A DNA stretch of 64,000 nucleotides from Clostridiaceae bacterium BRH_c20a. GTDB lineage: Bacteria > Bacillota > Peptococcia > Peptococcales > BICA1-8. This document shows, in pieces, positions 15,302-26,118 of this stretch. The DNA lies in the NCBI GenBank assembly GCA_000961765.1, contig LADT01000002.1, positions 1-64,000 of the forward strand, written 5' to 3'. A model generated the notes under the pieces. That model saw only the letters and a program-made list of their open reading frames with translations. It was not told the origin of the DNA and made no database searches. Each line of letters starts with the position of its first letter. Position 1 is the first letter of the stretch. The translations under genes were made by a program, and so were the position numbers.

Positions 15302-16633
15302 TTAGATTTCCTGCATTTTTCCTTTTAAAATCCAGGTTTGGGGTTCGGTAATGATTACTGGAACAATTTTACCTACATAAGATATATCACCAGGGAAAAT
15401 AACAGTTTTATTTCCATTAGTTTTACCAGAAAGCATTTGGGAATTAGTCTTACTTTCTCCTTCAACTAATACGTCCACAATTTTATTCATATACTGTTCA
15501 TTAATTTCGTGACTAATTAAATTTATTCTATTATTTAGTCTTTGAATTCTTTCTTTTTTTATTTCTAAAGAAACCTGTTCTTTATATTTAGCTGCGGGTG
15601 TTCCTGTCCGAGTTGAATAAATAAAGGTAAAAGCCCCATCAAACCTAACTTCTTCTACTAAATTTAAGGTTTCGAGAAAATCTTCTTCAGTTTCCCCTGG
15701 GAAACCTACAATTATATCTGTTGTTATTACAGCATCAGTATGTTTGTCCCGTATTTTTTTTATTAATTCCAGATAGCTTTCCCTGGTATAGCCTCGGTTC
15801 ATTTTCTTTAAAATCTCATTACTTCCCGCTTGAACCGGCAGGTGAAAATGTCCGCAGACTTTAGTACTCTTTGCAATGGTGCTGATAAGCTTGTCGCTAA
15901 AATCCCTAGGATGGGAAGTCATATACCTTATTCGTCTCAATCCTTCAATTTCATTAACCATTTTTAAAAGGTCAGCAAAATCAGTCTGATCACCAAAATC
16001 CTTTCCATAGGAGTTTACATTCTGCCCCAAGAGCATTACTTCGATTACACCGGCAGCTGCCATATTATTTATTTCCTCAATAATATGTTCAGGGGATCTG
16101 CTCCTTTCTCTGCCCCGCACATAAGGAACTATACAATATGTACAAAAATTATTGCATCCATAGGTAATGTTTACCAGGGATTTAAAAGAAAGTTGCCGTT
16201 CTGAAGGTAAATTTTCTTTGATTTCCCCTTCAGAATCCCATACCGAAACTTGGGGATTTCGGGAAGCTAAAATATTTTCAACCAAATCCGGCAATTCGTG
16301 AATATTATGGGTACCAAATAACAATTCTACATGGGGTGCAGATTTACGGATTATATCTGACATTCCTTTCTGCTGTACCATGCAGCCACAAACGCCTATT
16401 ATCAAATCAGGATTTTTTGATTTCAATTCCTTCAATTCACCTAAGTAGCTCAATACTTTATTTTCAGCTTTTTCTCTTACACAGCAGGTGTTGAATAAAA
16501 TTATATCTGACTTTTGAAGATCATCAGATTTTTGATAGCCCATTTTTTTTAACATTCCAGCCAGAACTTCAGTATCTCTTTCATTCATTTGACAGCCAAA
16601 AGTTTGTATATAATAGGTTTTTTGCATAATCAT
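15302..16633 (-). CDS. miaB: tRNA-2-methylthio-N6-dimethylallyladenosine synthase
   Basis: 443 residues. Radical SAM methylthiotransferase: N-terminal UPF0004 domain with Cys at FGCQMNERD, TCCVREKAE and CGCMVQQ (second 4Fe-4S cluster), the radical-SAM motif CNNFCTYC (about 160), and a C-terminal TRAM domain. It adds the methylthio group to i6A37 made by MiaA. Start ATG 16633 is 11 nt after AGGAGG; a second in-frame ATG follows two codons later. Order miaB-ylbF-like-mutS matches Bacillus. Confidence 0.96.
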   Translation of the reverse strand: MIMQKTYYIQTFGCQMNERDTEVLAGMLKKMGYQKSDDLQKSDIILFNTCCVREKAENKVLSYLGELKELKSKNPDLIIGVCGCMVQQKGMSDIIRKSAPHVELLFGTHNIHELPDLVENILASRNPQVSVWDSEGEIKENLPSERQLSFKSLVNITYGCNNFCTYCIVPYVRGRERSRSPEHIIEEINNMAAAGVIEVMLLGQNVNSYGKDFGDQTDFADLLKMVNEIEGLRRIRYMTSHPRDFSDKLISTIAKSTKVCGHFHLPVQAGSNEILKKMNRGYTRESYLELIKKIRDKHTDAVITTDIIVGFPGETEEDFLETLNLVEEVRFDGAFTFIYSTRTGTPAAKYKEQVSLEIKKERIQRLNNRINLISHEINEQYMNKIVDVLVEGESKTNSQMLSGKTNGNKTVIFPGDISYVGKIVPVIITEPQTWILKGKMQEI

Positions 16634-16725
16634 TTAAAGCATTTCCTCCTTATTTACAGGTTCCTGCCTTATATTATACCCTAAGTTTGTTGAAGACAAA
16701 AAAATAATACTCCCCATTAGGTAAA

Positions 16726-16748
16726 AAGAGACGCATTTTGCGTCTCTT
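16726..16748 (-). terminator. Intrinsic terminator of the decarboxylase gene
   Basis: AAGAGACGC-AAAAT-GCGTCTCTT followed on the minus strand by TTTTACC. Confidence 0.8.
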
Positions 16749-18252
16749 AACCTACATTTTGAATAGTTCCAGTTTGATTTTTTAACAATACAAGGCGATG
16801 GCTAAGGACTTTAATATTTCTTACTTTGGGATCTTGAGTCCCTTGCAGCTCGGCTTCTTCTGTATGCAAAAGCTGTATATATTCGATAATTTCTTTTGTT
16901 ATTTTCTCTCCTGGACAAATCAATGGTATGCCAGGGGGATAGGCCATTATCATTTCTGCACTAATTTCCCCTTCTGCTTCAGCTAAAGATACTAGGTGTG
17001 TTTCACCATAAAAAGCCTGTTGGGGTAAAACCTTTTGTTCAGGCAAATCTGGTAAATCTAAGGAATATCTCAATATTTTATTCAATGGTCTTGTGGAAAC
17101 AATCTCTTTAAAAGCATTTATAAAAGTATTAATAGTATTTTCATCATCACCAATAGTAACCAAAGCAATAATATTAAATAGATCAGATAATTCTAATTGA
17201 ATGTGATGCTTTTTCCTTAAAATTCTCTCTATCTCAAACCCTGAAAACCCTAAATCCCTGACATTTATCACTAGCTTTATTGGGTCTAATGCATACTTAC
17301 CGTCAGAATTTAATATATCTGTATCTAAAACATATATTCCTGGTATTTTTCCTAACTCTTCTTTTGCTTTTCTAGTCAGTTCTATTGTTTGCAATAAACG
17401 TTCTTTCCCGTGTAAGACCATTTCTTTACGGGCAATATCTAAGGAGGCCAGTAAAATATATGATGGACTAGTAGTTTGAGTTAGATTTAAAACGGACTTT
17501 ACATATTCGGGATTTATCAAGTTCCCCTGATGTAAAAGAATAGAGCTTTGAGTTAATGAACCTACCAGCTTATGAGTACTTGATGCTGCCAAATCCGCCC
17601 CCGCTTCCATAGCCGACATGGGTAAATCTTCATGAAAAGCTAAATGGGCACCATGGGCCTCATCAACCAAAACCGGTACATCAAAGCTATGAGTAATATT
17701 TACTATCTCTTTTAAATTAGACGCAATCCCATAGTAGGTAGGATTGATTACAAAGACAGCTTTGGCATCAGGATGCAATTCTAATGCTTCTCTCACTTTT
17801 ACTGGAGTAACACCCATAGCTATCCCCAAAAAAGGATCAATTTCTGGTTCAATATATATAGGATGGGCACCACTGATAATAATGCCGCCAATAGCTGATT
17901 TGTGAGCATTTCGTGGAAGAATTATTTTGTCTCCGGGATTACAAACACTCATTATCATTGCCTGTATTCCGGAAGTGGTTCCGTTAACAAGGAAAAATGC
18001 ATTATCTGCTTTATATGCGTCTGCAGCCAGTTTTTCAGCTTCTTTAATTACGCTTTTGGGGTTACAAATATTATCTAGGTCTTCCATACAAGTCAAATCC
18101 ATAGCCATAGTAGTAGATCCTAGAATAGATGTTAAAACTTTATTACCCCTGCCCTGTTTATGACCTGGAACATGAAAAGGAATTGTACCTTCATTTACAT
18201 AGTTCATTAGGGCATCAAATAATGGTGTTTTATTTTGGTCCATTAGCTGCAT
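16747..18252 (-). CDS. Orn/Lys/Arg-type PLP decarboxylase
   Basis: 501 residues. Fold type I decarboxylase of the SpeA/YaaO group: FHVPGHKQGRG near residue 23, FFLVNGTTSGIQA, VLVDEAHGAH, and the Schiff-base lysine in SSTHKLVGSLTQ (about 229), then the C-terminal domain with PPGIPLICPGE. The product (cadaverine, agmatine or putrescine) cannot be read from the sequence; arginine decarboxylase (SpeA) is the usual role of this form in Bacillus. ATG 18252 follows AGGAGGTGG. The gene is monocistronic, with its own terminator, and divergent from mreB/mbl. Confidence 0.85.
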   Translation of the reverse strand: MQLMDQNKTPLFDALMNYVNEGTIPFHVPGHKQGRGNKVLTSILGSTTMAMDLTCMEDLDNICNPKSVIKEAEKLAADAYKADNAFFLVNGTTSGIQAMIMSVCNPGDKIILPRNAHKSAIGGIIISGAHPIYIEPEIDPFLGIAMGVTPVKVREALELHPDAKAVFVINPTYYGIASNLKEIVNITHSFDVPVLVDEAHGAHLAFHEDLPMSAMEAGADLAASSTHKLVGSLTQSSILLHQGNLINPEYVKSVLNLTQTTSPSYILLASLDIARKEMVLHGKERLLQTIELTRKAKEELGKIPGIYVLDTDILNSDGKYALDPIKLVINVRDLGFSGFEIERILRKKHHIQLELSDLFNIIALVTIGDDENTINTFINAFKEIVSTRPLNKILRYSLDLPDLPEQKVLPQQAFYGETHLVSLAEAEGEISAEMIMAYPPGIPLICPGEKITKEIIEYIQLLHTEEAELQGTQDPKVRNIKVLSHRLVLLKNQTGTIQNVG

Positions 18253-18420
18253 ATAACCACCTCCTGATTTTCACAATGATATAATTACATCATAATTTAA
18301 TTATTTTTGCAATATATTTTTCAAAAAATAGTTAAGATAAAAATTGTATACTGAAGAGCTAATAACAAATACTAATCTTGAAATATCTGATTGGAAAATG
18401 TATTGTAATGGGGTGGATTA

Positions 18421-19467
18421 ATGAGCAGAAAAGAAGAAAAACCTGCCTTTACTTTTAAAATAGGTTTTAACAAAGATATTGGAATTGACTTAGGAACAGC
18501 AAATACCTTGGTATTTTTAATGGGAAAAGGCATTGTATTAAAAGAGCCTTCTGTTGTTGCACTCCATGCCCATACCGGTGAATTATTAGCTGTTGGGGAT
18601 GAAGCGAAAGCAATGATAGGTAGAACACCGAGTAATATTATTGCTATCAGACCGTTAAAAGATGGAGTTATTGCAGATTTTAATATAACTAAAATGATGC
18701 TAAAGTATTTTATCTCAAAAACCTTAAAAGGTATGGGAATTGTCCGTCCCAGAATCCTAATTGGTGTACCTTTAGGAATTACCCAGGTTGAGAGCAGAGC
18801 AGTTATTGAAGCAGCACAACAAGCAGGAGCAAAAGAGGCATATATTATTGAAGAACCAATTGCAGCTGCTATAGGAGCTGGTTTAAAGGTTAATGAACCT
18901 ATTGGAAATATGATAGTGGATATTGGAGGAGGGACCACAGAAGTAGCTATTATCTCCTTAGGCGGAATTGTGGTAGGTAAATCCATTCGAGTTGGGGGAG
19001 ATGAAATGAATCAGTCTATAATTCGCTATATGAAGCGAACCTACAACCTCGAAATTGGTGATCGTACTGCGGAAGAAGCTAAAATTCATATTGGTTATGC
19101 AATAAATCCAAGCCCTAATGCAACATTTGCTGTTAGAGGCAGGAACTTAGCTACCGGTATGCCTAATAGTGTGGAAGTAAGTGCTCAAGAAATATCAGAA
19201 GCTTTAGCAGAACCAATTAATAGTATCATAGAAGCCATCAGATCTACTTTAGAAAAGACTCCGCCGGAAATTGCAGCAGATATTATGGAAACAGGCATGA
19301 TGCTTGCAGGTGGTGGTGCTTTATTAAAAAATATTGATTTAATTATTAGCAAAATTACCAATATGCCTGTTATTATTGCTGAAGACCCTTTGACTTGTGT
19401 AGCTAAAGGTACGGGTAAAGCTTTAGAAAAAATAAGCCTGCTTAAAAAAATTGCAATCAGCTATTAA
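18421..19467 (+). CDS. MreB/Mbl-family actin-like cell-shape protein
   Basis: 348 residues. Phosphate-1 [11 protein letters not shown] (after a 15-residue N-terminal extension), connect-1, phosphate-2 [11 protein letters not shown], adenosine motif MLAGGGALL. MreB filaments guide the peptidoglycan synthesis machinery along the membrane. There is no mreC/mreD beside it, so it is a second copy of the Mbl/MreBH kind rather than the mreBCD member. It is one of only two clear protein genes on the plus strand. GGGGTGG lies 4 nt before the ATG. The 168-nt gap to the divergent decarboxylase has AT-rich promoter-like DNA but no clear consensus. Confidence 0.93.
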   Translation: MSRKEEKPAFTFKIGFNKDIGIDLGTANTLVFLMGKGIVLKEPSVVALHAHTGELLAVGDEAKAMIGRTPSNIIAIRPLKDGVIADFNITKMMLKYFISKTLKGMGIVRPRILIGVPLGITQVESRAVIEAAQQAGAKEAYIIEEPIAAAIGAGLKVNEPIGNMIVDIGGGTTEVAIISLGGIVVGKSIRVGGDEMNQSIIRYMKRTYNLEIGDRTAEEAKIHIGYAINPSPNATFAVRGRNLATGMPNSVEVSAQEISEALAEPINSIIEAIRSTLEKTPPEIAADIMETGMMLAGGGALLKNIDLIISKITNMPVIIAEDPLTCVAKGTGKALEKISLLKKIAISY

Positions 19468-19494
19468 GTGATTTTTTTTATATCTGTTTTTTTA

Positions 19495-19549
19495 CCTTAA
19501 CCTAGCGGAACAAAGTGAAGCGAAACCTTAACCTAACGAAGTGAAACCT
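19495..19549. repeat. Short imperfect direct repeat
   Basis: CCTTAACCTA(G/A)CG followed by GTGAA and AAACC occurs twice in 55 nt (19495 and 19526), between the mreB/mbl gene and its terminator. The first copy carries an extra GAACAAAGTGAAGCG-like insertion. Confidence 0.5.
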
Positions 19550-19550
19550 A

Positions 19551-19572
19551 AAAAGGCCAAAAGGCCTTTTTT
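19551..19572. terminator. Bidirectional terminator
   Basis: AAAAGGCC-AA-AAGGCCTTTTTT between the convergent mreB/mbl and deacetylase genes. Confidence 0.8.
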
Positions 19573-19573
19573 A

Positions 19574-20377
19574 TTAATTTACTTTCTTTAACCTCTGTGC
19601 TCCTTGATGATCAATAAAATAATTATCTTGATAAATTAATTGGGAAATCGGGATTATTTCATAACCTTGCTCATAAACATACTGAATAATTTCTTCTAAT
19701 GCATCTGCCGTATATCTGCCGTTATTGTGAAAAAGTACAATTGCTCCCGGATGCAGGTTTTTAGTTACCCTATTTATAATATCTTGTTTACTTTTATCTT
19801 CCATCCAGTCTAGTGAATCTATACTCCATTGAATAGGAATATAGCCTAAACTTTCAATAACCTGAATCACCTTATTATTATATTCTCCAAACGGAGGACG
19901 AAATAGTTTTGCCGAAAAACCTGTTACCTCTTCAATTTTCTCTTTATTTTTTTGAAGTTCGTACGTCATCTGTTCTTCGGATAATTGATTAAAATGGGGA
20001 TGAGTAACACTATGCATGCCAATTTCATGACCTGCCATCCTGATTGTTTTAGCAGCATCAGGGTATTCCTTAAGCCAAATGTTTGTTAAAAAGAATGTGG
20101 TTTTAATATTATACTCTTCCAAAATATTGAGTATTTTAGGCGTATATTCCGCCCCCCATGTTGCATCGAAACTAATAGCAATTTTTTTTTCCTGAGTATT
20201 AACAAAGTAAATTGGTTTTAATTTAGAACCAGGAACTAAAACACTCAAGGCTTCACTAGTCTGTTGGAGAATCGGTTGTCCAAAAACTCCTAATGTACAA
20301 ACAATTATTATTGTTATTAAAAACAGCTTCGCTATATTTCTTTTGGATAAAAAAAATACTTTTAATATATCAATCAC
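19574..20377 (-). CDS. Membrane-anchored polysaccharide deacetylase (PdaB-like)
   Basis: About 267 residues with an N-terminal membrane anchor (NIAKLFLITIIIVCTLGVF) and a NodB domain: SFDATWG, HSVTHPH, LFRPPFGEYN, DSLDWM, LFHNNG. The first motif has one Asp where active NodB enzymes have TFDDG, as in the sporulation protein PdaB; the metal histidines and the RPPFG arginine are kept. A role in spore cortex or cell-wall deacetylation is inferred. The only usual start that fits is GTG 20377, which nearly abuts AAGGAGGG; the longer frame from 20434 has no site. Confidence 0.85.
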   Translation of the reverse strand: MIDILKVFFLSKRNIAKLFLITIIIVCTLGVFGQPILQQTSEALSVLVPGSKLKPIYFVNTQEKKIAISFDATWGAEYTPKILNILEEYNIKTTFFLTNIWLKEYPDAAKTIRMAGHEIGMHSVTHPHFNQLSEEQMTYELQKNKEKIEEVTGFSAKLFRPPFGEYNNKVIQVIESLGYIPIQWSIDSLDWMEDKSKQDIINRVTKNLHPGAIVLFHNNGRYTADALEEIIQYVYEQGYEIIPISQLIYQDNYFIDHQGAQRLKKVN

Positions 20378-20426
20378 TCCCTCCTTTTTCCCTTTAATAA
20401 TGTTTATTCTCTGAATAAAAAGAAAT

Positions 20427-20460
20427 GCGTACATTGTAAGGCAAACTAAACAATGTACGC
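20427..20460 (-). terminator. Intrinsic terminator of guaB
   Basis: GCGTACATTG/CAATGTACGC stem with a 14-nt loop, then ATTTCTTTTT on the minus strand. Confidence 0.8.
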
Positions 20461-20475
20461 AAAAAAATTCAAAAA

Positions 20476-21945
<1,470 letters not shown>

Positions 21946-21989
21946 TTAATTTTTAGCTATGATTATAACACAAAGTGTATAATTTAGCA

Positions 21990-22385
21990 TTAAAATCTTC
22001 CTAAATATATATTTACCTTTCCTTCGTGTATTAACTCTCTGAATTTATTTTTTAAATACTCCCTTAGGTAATTCCTGGAAAAAGGCAAAAGTAAAGAAAA
22101 ACCTGCCATATCCGTAATTAGGCCTGGGGTAACCAAAAAAATAGAGCCCACTAAAACCAGCAATCCATCTATTAATGAATTGCCTGGAACAACCCCCTGC
22201 TGGAGTTCAAATTGGATTTTTCTTAAAACCATAACTCCCTGATTTCTCGCTAAAAAAACACCTATGCCTCCTGTAATTATTACTAAAAAAATTGTGGGCA
22301 GTGCTCCAAAATATTGTCCTATTTTGATTAGCAAGGCTAATTCAATTAAAGGTATTAACGTAAATGCCAAAAAAAGTTTACCCAT
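21990..22385 (-). CDS. fxsA: FxsA-family membrane protein
   Basis: 131 residues, with about three hydrophobic segments and the family signature IPLIELALLIKIG near the start and LVLVGSIFLVTPGLITD in the middle. FxsA relieves phage F exclusion in E. coli when overproduced; the normal role is unknown. ATG is preceded by GAGGGG. It ends a run of closely spaced genes downstream of cobC, so it may be co-transcribed with the cobalamin operon. Confidence 0.9.
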   Translation of the reverse strand: MGKLFLAFTLIPLIELALLIKIGQYFGALPTIFLVIITGGIGVFLARNQGVMVLRKIQFELQQGVVPGNSLIDGLLVLVGSIFLVTPGLITDMAGFSLLLPFSRNYLREYLKNKFRELIHEGKVNIYLGRF

Positions 22386-22394
22386 AATAACCCC

Positions 22395-22682
22395 TCAATC
22401 TTTTCTCCATCCATATTCCTCCAAAATTTCCAAGGGAACCTTATTAAGAAACCAATTAAACATGATCATAAAAATTGTAAAATCATCCAATTGACCTAAT
22501 AATGGTAGATCAGGAATAATATCTATGGGCCATAATAAATAAAATAAAGAAAGCCCAACAAAGAACAGTTTATTTTGTAAAGGGAGTCTGCCATCCTGTA
22601 ATAGCTTCCAGGCTAACGGTAAGCTACGGGGAAGATTTAGTAAAAACTTAAATCTTCGCCAGAATAAATTTTTTCTTAGCAT
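22395..22682 (-). CDS. DUF1232 (YkvA-like) membrane protein
   Basis: 95 residues. The DUF1232 core (LWPIDIIPDLPLLGQLDDF, about 53-72) is clear and overlaps a membrane segment. Function unknown. The start is taken as ATG 22682, 9 nt after AGGGG; the ATG three codons earlier touches that site. It lies 9 nt before fxsA and 13 nt after cobC. Confidence 0.85.
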   Translation of the reverse strand: MLRKNLFWRRFKFLLNLPRSLPLAWKLLQDGRLPLQNKLFFVGLSLFYLLWPIDIIPDLPLLGQLDDFTIFMIMFNWFLNKVPLEILEEYGWRKD

Positions 22683-22694
22683 TAGTCTCATCCC

Positions 22695-23306
22695 CTAAGA
22701 GATTTGTAAATGGTGGGTATCATTGAATAAAGTTAAAATTCCTTTTTCTTGATAGAATTCGATTATGGTAATTCCTGTATTTCCCTGTTTAATCCGCCAC
22801 AAATTTATTAATTTTATTTCTAATATATTACATATTAAGGCTCCAATTGTCCCCCCATGGGCAACTAATATTACCGTTTCATCTTGATGTTTAGCGAGAA
22901 TATTCTTTAACCCCTTCCATACTCTGTTTAACATTTCAGAAAAGGTTTCTCCTTCTGGAATTTTGAGATTTTCAGGCTCAGATAACCAGGTTTGCAATAA
23001 TTGGGGATATAATTCATTTATTTCTTTATAAGTCTTACCTTCCCATACACCAAAATTAATTTCTCTAAATTCAGCCATTGGTGTCACAGGCAAATTATGC
23101 TCTGCAGCAATAATTTCCGCCGTTTGTTTTGCTCTTAATAAATCACTGGAATAAATAGCTGAGAGCTTTTCGCTCTTTAGTCTCTGGGCAGCTTTAAATG
23201 CTTGTTCAAGACCGGCTTTATCCAAAGGGACATCTGTATGACCTTGGTATAATCCTAAATCATTCCAAGCAGTTTGCCCATGTCTGACAAAAATTATTCT
23301 AATCAA
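22695..23306 (-). CDS. cobC: Alpha-ribazole phosphatase-type histidine phosphatase
   Basis: 203 residues. Histidine-phosphatase signature FVRHGQTAWND at the start and VILVAHGGTIGAL (second His) near 150, with Glu in FREINFGVWEG. The family also includes broad-specificity GpmB-like enzymes; its position as the last cobalamin gene after cobD supports alpha-ribazole-5'-phosphate (or adenosylcobalamin-5'-phosphate) phosphatase. TTG 23306 is the apparent start; the site AGGATG/AAAGG is imperfect. Confidence 0.8.
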   Translation of the reverse strand: MIRIIFVRHGQTAWNDLGLYQGHTDVPLDKAGLEQAFKAAQRLKSEKLSAIYSSDLLRAKQTAEIIAAEHNLPVTPMAEFREINFGVWEGKTYKEINELYPQLLQTWLSEPENLKIPEGETFSEMLNRVWKGLKNILAKHQDETVILVAHGGTIGALICNILEIKLINLWRIKQGNTGITIIEFYQEKGILTLFNDTHHLQIS

Positions 23307-23322
23307 CCTTTATCACATCCTA

Positions 23323-24405
23323 CTATGACTTTATTATCATTTTCAACTTATTTATTAATGATAAATTATCCCCTCTTTTTTTGATAGCTACCCGAATATA
23401 CTCTTCTCCTAAAAGAGGATAGGAATTACAATTTCTTACAATGATACCTTGTCTAACTAGAGCATTATAGATTTCAGTCGAAGTATTAGGATTTAATAGT
23501 TTAATAAATATATAATTGGCACTAGGCTTTAAAGGAAATAATCCTGATATTTTTAAAAGCTCATTATATAAAAAATCTCTCTCTTCTTGATAAAAATCAA
23601 GGGTTTTTTGGATATAATCTTTTTCTTTTAATACTTTAGCTCCTGCTAATTGGGCAAATATATTTATATTCCAAGGGTCTTTTGATTTCTCAAAGGAATT
23701 AATCAAAGAACAATTGGTAATCATAGCACCTAATCTTATGCCAGGGATAGCAAAAAATTTAGTTAGGGAATAAAGAATGATTAAATTATTATACTCCCTT
23801 GATTTTTTAATGAAGGAGATTTCCTCAAAATTTTCAAGAAAATCAAGAAAAGATTCATCAATAACTAAATACACTTCATTTTTTAAACATATTTGAAAAA
23901 TTTCATTTAGCAGCCGGGGAGAATACAATTGACCTGTTGGGTTATTAGGGTTACATAGAAAAACAACATCATTTTTCCTTAGATTACTAAGCTTGTCCAA
24001 ATCAAAGAAATCCCAATTTTCCCCCTTTAGGGGTAAACGTACTATATTGGCCCCGCTTGATCTTGCGGCAATTTCGTATTCAGAAAAAGTGGGAACAGGA
24101 ATCCAGACATTTTGAGGTCTCAAATGATTAGTAATTAAAAAAATTAATTCGGAGGCTCCATTGCCTAAAATAATATTCTCAAAAGGTATCTTAAGGTGCT
24201 CAGCTAAAACCTTTTTAAGTTCTAAATTCCTGCTGTCAGGATATTGACTTATCTTATCTAAATTATTTTTTATTACTTCATAAACTACCTCAGGCGGGCC
24301 CAATGGATTAATATTTGCACTAAAATCCAATAAACTTTTTTCATTTATTGCAAATAACTCTCCAACTTCTTTTAAGTTACCACCATGCTTTCTAATCTGC
24401 TGCAA
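23323..24405 (-). CDS. cobD: Threonine-phosphate decarboxylase
   Basis: 360 residues, class II aminotransferase fold. FSANINPLGPP near residue 30, FLCNPNNPTGQLYS, VIDESFLDF, and the PLP lysine in LYSLTKFFAIPGIRLG (about 216). CobD converts L-threonine-O-3-phosphate to (R)-1-amino-2-propanol O-2-phosphate, the linker of the nucleotide loop. TTG 24405 follows AGGAGG by 7 nt, and the gene overlaps the 3' end of pduX, which makes the threonine phosphate. A HisC-like activity cannot be excluded, but context decides. Confidence 0.9.
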   Translation of the reverse strand: MQQIRKHGGNLKEVGELFAINEKSLLDFSANINPLGPPEVVYEVIKNNLDKISQYPDSRNLELKKVLAEHLKIPFENIILGNGASELIFLITNHLRPQNVWIPVPTFSEYEIAARSSGANIVRLPLKGENWDFFDLDKLSNLRKNDVVFLCNPNNPTGQLYSPRLLNEIFQICLKNEVYLVIDESFLDFLENFEEISFIKKSREYNNLIILYSLTKFFAIPGIRLGAMITNCSLINSFEKSKDPWNINIFAQLAGAKVLKEKDYIQKTLDFYQEERDFLYNELLKISGLFPLKPSANYIFIKLLNPNTSTEIYNALVRQGIIVRNCNSYPLLGEEYIRVAIKKRGDNLSLINKLKMIIKS

Positions 24406-25298
24406 TAAAAATCCTCCTCTGTTGGGATAGTAACCCCTCCATTGATAAGCTTATAGAAACCAAAAAAACTCAAATGGGGATATTGTTCTTTTAGCATATG
24501 AACTAGTTTCTCTGAATCAGTTTTAGCCTTATTTAAAAGAATACCTATTAATGTTCCACTATGGGCAGTGTTAATTCCATAAGCTCCAGCCTTTTGAATG
24601 AGCTCAATTATTTCTTTTAGCTGGGGCTTATATATTATGTTCTGATTAGCTAAAGCACTAATTGATGCCCCTTGAGCAACTAAATGGGGATTATTTGTTT
24701 TAATACCTTTTTCCACCAGATTTAGGGCTTTTTTTATTTCCGGCTCATTAATATAGTTCTTTTCATGTAAATCAGGACGTTGATTAAACACTATTGTATC
24801 AATTTCTCCACCAAAATCATATACTAATAAATCTATATCTATTGCTTCACCAATATCTTGATAATAATTGCCTTTTACATGGTCAAAGGCAACAATACCA
24901 GGGAAAAACAAACCATCACTAGGTTCGATACTTAATGCTATTTTGCCTACCTCATGGGGAGATATCTCACAGTTTAAGGCCCTAGCAGTTGCCAAACAAG
25001 CTGCACTGATATCAGCTGTACTGCTTGCCATTCCTTTAGAAACCGGAAGCTGGCTATTTACAGTTACCAGAGCTGAATACTTTTTACCAGTAAGATATAC
25101 CATAGTCTTTAAAACAGCCTGCAACACTTTTTTCCTTTTAGGTTCATTAATATAAATAAACTCTTGGTTATCATTCATTATTTCCACAGTAATTTTTGTA
25201 AAACAATTTACCGGACAGGTAATATGAAAGTTTATATTATCCAAAGTTCCTTGTACTAGTTCTCCGCAAGTTCCAGGGGATATAGCACTTCCCTTCAT
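24372..25298 (-). CDS. pduX: L-threonine kinase (PduX-like GHMP kinase)
   Basis: 308 residues from ATG 25298 (GAGGTG 5 nt upstream; the longer frame to 25340 has no site). N-terminal ISPGTCGELVQGT and the GHMP ATP loop PVSKGMASSTADIS (about 94-107), with AHSGTLIGILL in the C-terminal part, are typical of PduX. It phosphorylates L-threonine for CobD. Overlaps cobD by 34 nt. Its presence means the operon can make the aminopropanol linker from free threonine. Confidence 0.88.
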   Translation of the reverse strand: MKGSAISPGTCGELVQGTLDNINFHITCPVNCFTKITVEIMNDNQEFIYINEPKRKKVLQAVLKTMVYLTGKKYSALVTVNSQLPVSKGMASSTADISAACLATARALNCEISPHEVGKIALSIEPSDGLFFPGIVAFDHVKGNYYQDIGEAIDIDLLVYDFGGEIDTIVFNQRPDLHEKNYINEPEIKKALNLVEKGIKTNNPHLVAQGASISALANQNIIYKPQLKEIIELIQKAGAYGINTAHSGTLIGILLNKAKTDSEKLVHMLKEQYPHLSFFGFYKLINGGVTIPTEEDFYCSRLESMVVT

Positions 25299-25358
25299 TT
25301 GGACACCTCTATTCACTGATTCTCTCCCTAGTTTATTCATAGAGCAGACATTTTGCCA

Positions 25359-26099
25359 TTAGAATTTCAAAAGAACCAGACAGACAAGAATAAAAATTAC
25401 TTCGGTCAATTCATTTATAGCCCCATAGGTGTCACCCGTATGCCCCATTAAATGCTTATTGATAATTAAAGCGGGAGTTAAAATAATTAAAAAGGTTATT
25501 AATATAGAGAACAAATAAAAAATAGGCAGAAATATAATAAATACTAACAAAACAAATATCGCAGACAAATACCAGCAGCTTTTAGAGGTATTTTGCCAAA
25601 AGATTTTACCAAGTCCTTCTTTTTTAGCATAGGGGAAAAATGCAAGACAATACAGCAGCATCCATCTGCCCAGCACCGGCATTAATAACAAAAATACTGG
25701 TGCATAGCCCTTAGGCAACGATACAATTATACTATATTTCAAAATTAATAAAGCCACTAAAGCCGTGACACTATGGGCACCAACTCTGCTGTCTTTCATA
25801 ATCTCCATTACTTTTTCCTTTGGTCTTGCCGAAAGTAATCCATCCATGGTATCCATAAATCCATCCAAATGAATACCTCCGGTTATAATTATCTGCATGA
25901 TTATAACAATTGCTCCCACAACCACGGGTGGAAGCAATAAAATGCCTGCTTTGTATGTAAAGAATAAGATTATCCCAATTATAAAACCTACTAGGGTAAA
26001 ATATCTACTTGAATTACCCAAATCCTTTTCACTTAACTGAAACTTATAAGAAATAGGAATTCGGGTCATAAATTGCAGCGCAATTAATAATCCTCGCAT
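25359..26099 (-). CDS. cobS: Adenosylcobinamide-GDP ribazoletransferase
   Basis: 246 residues, polytopic membrane protein. Family signature GGIHLDGFMDTMDGLLSARP (about 75-95) with the acidic D..D motif, then KEKVMEIMKDSRVGAHS. Joins alpha-ribazole (or its phosphate) to adenosylcobinamide-GDP in the membrane, the last or next-to-last step of B12 synthesis. ATG 26099 lies 5 nt after GAGGTGG; GTG 26108 is inside that site. Confidence 0.94.
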   Translation of the reverse strand: MRGLLIALQFMTRIPISYKFQLSEKDLGNSSRYFTLVGFIIGIILFFTYKAGILLLPPVVVGAIVIIMQIIITGGIHLDGFMDTMDGLLSARPKEKVMEIMKDSRVGAHSVTALVALLILKYSIIVSLPKGYAPVFLLLMPVLGRWMLLYCLAFFPYAKKEGLGKIFWQNTSKSCWYLSAIFVLLVFIIFLPIFYLFSILITFLIILTPALIINKHLMGHTGDTYGAINELTEVIFILVCLVLLKF

Positions 26100-26118
26100 A
26101 TATACCACCTCAAATTTT

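Noticed and set aside
18743-18750. CCGTCCC in the mreB/mbl gene
   Set aside because: Encodes a conserved Val-Arg-Pro-Arg stretch and lacks the flanking GTGTCA arms, so it is not a member of the palindrome family.
18372-18986. Long minus-strand open frame of 204 codons
   Set aside because: Antisense to the well-supported mreB/mbl gene, with low-complexity Pro/Ile-rich translation and no ribosome binding site.
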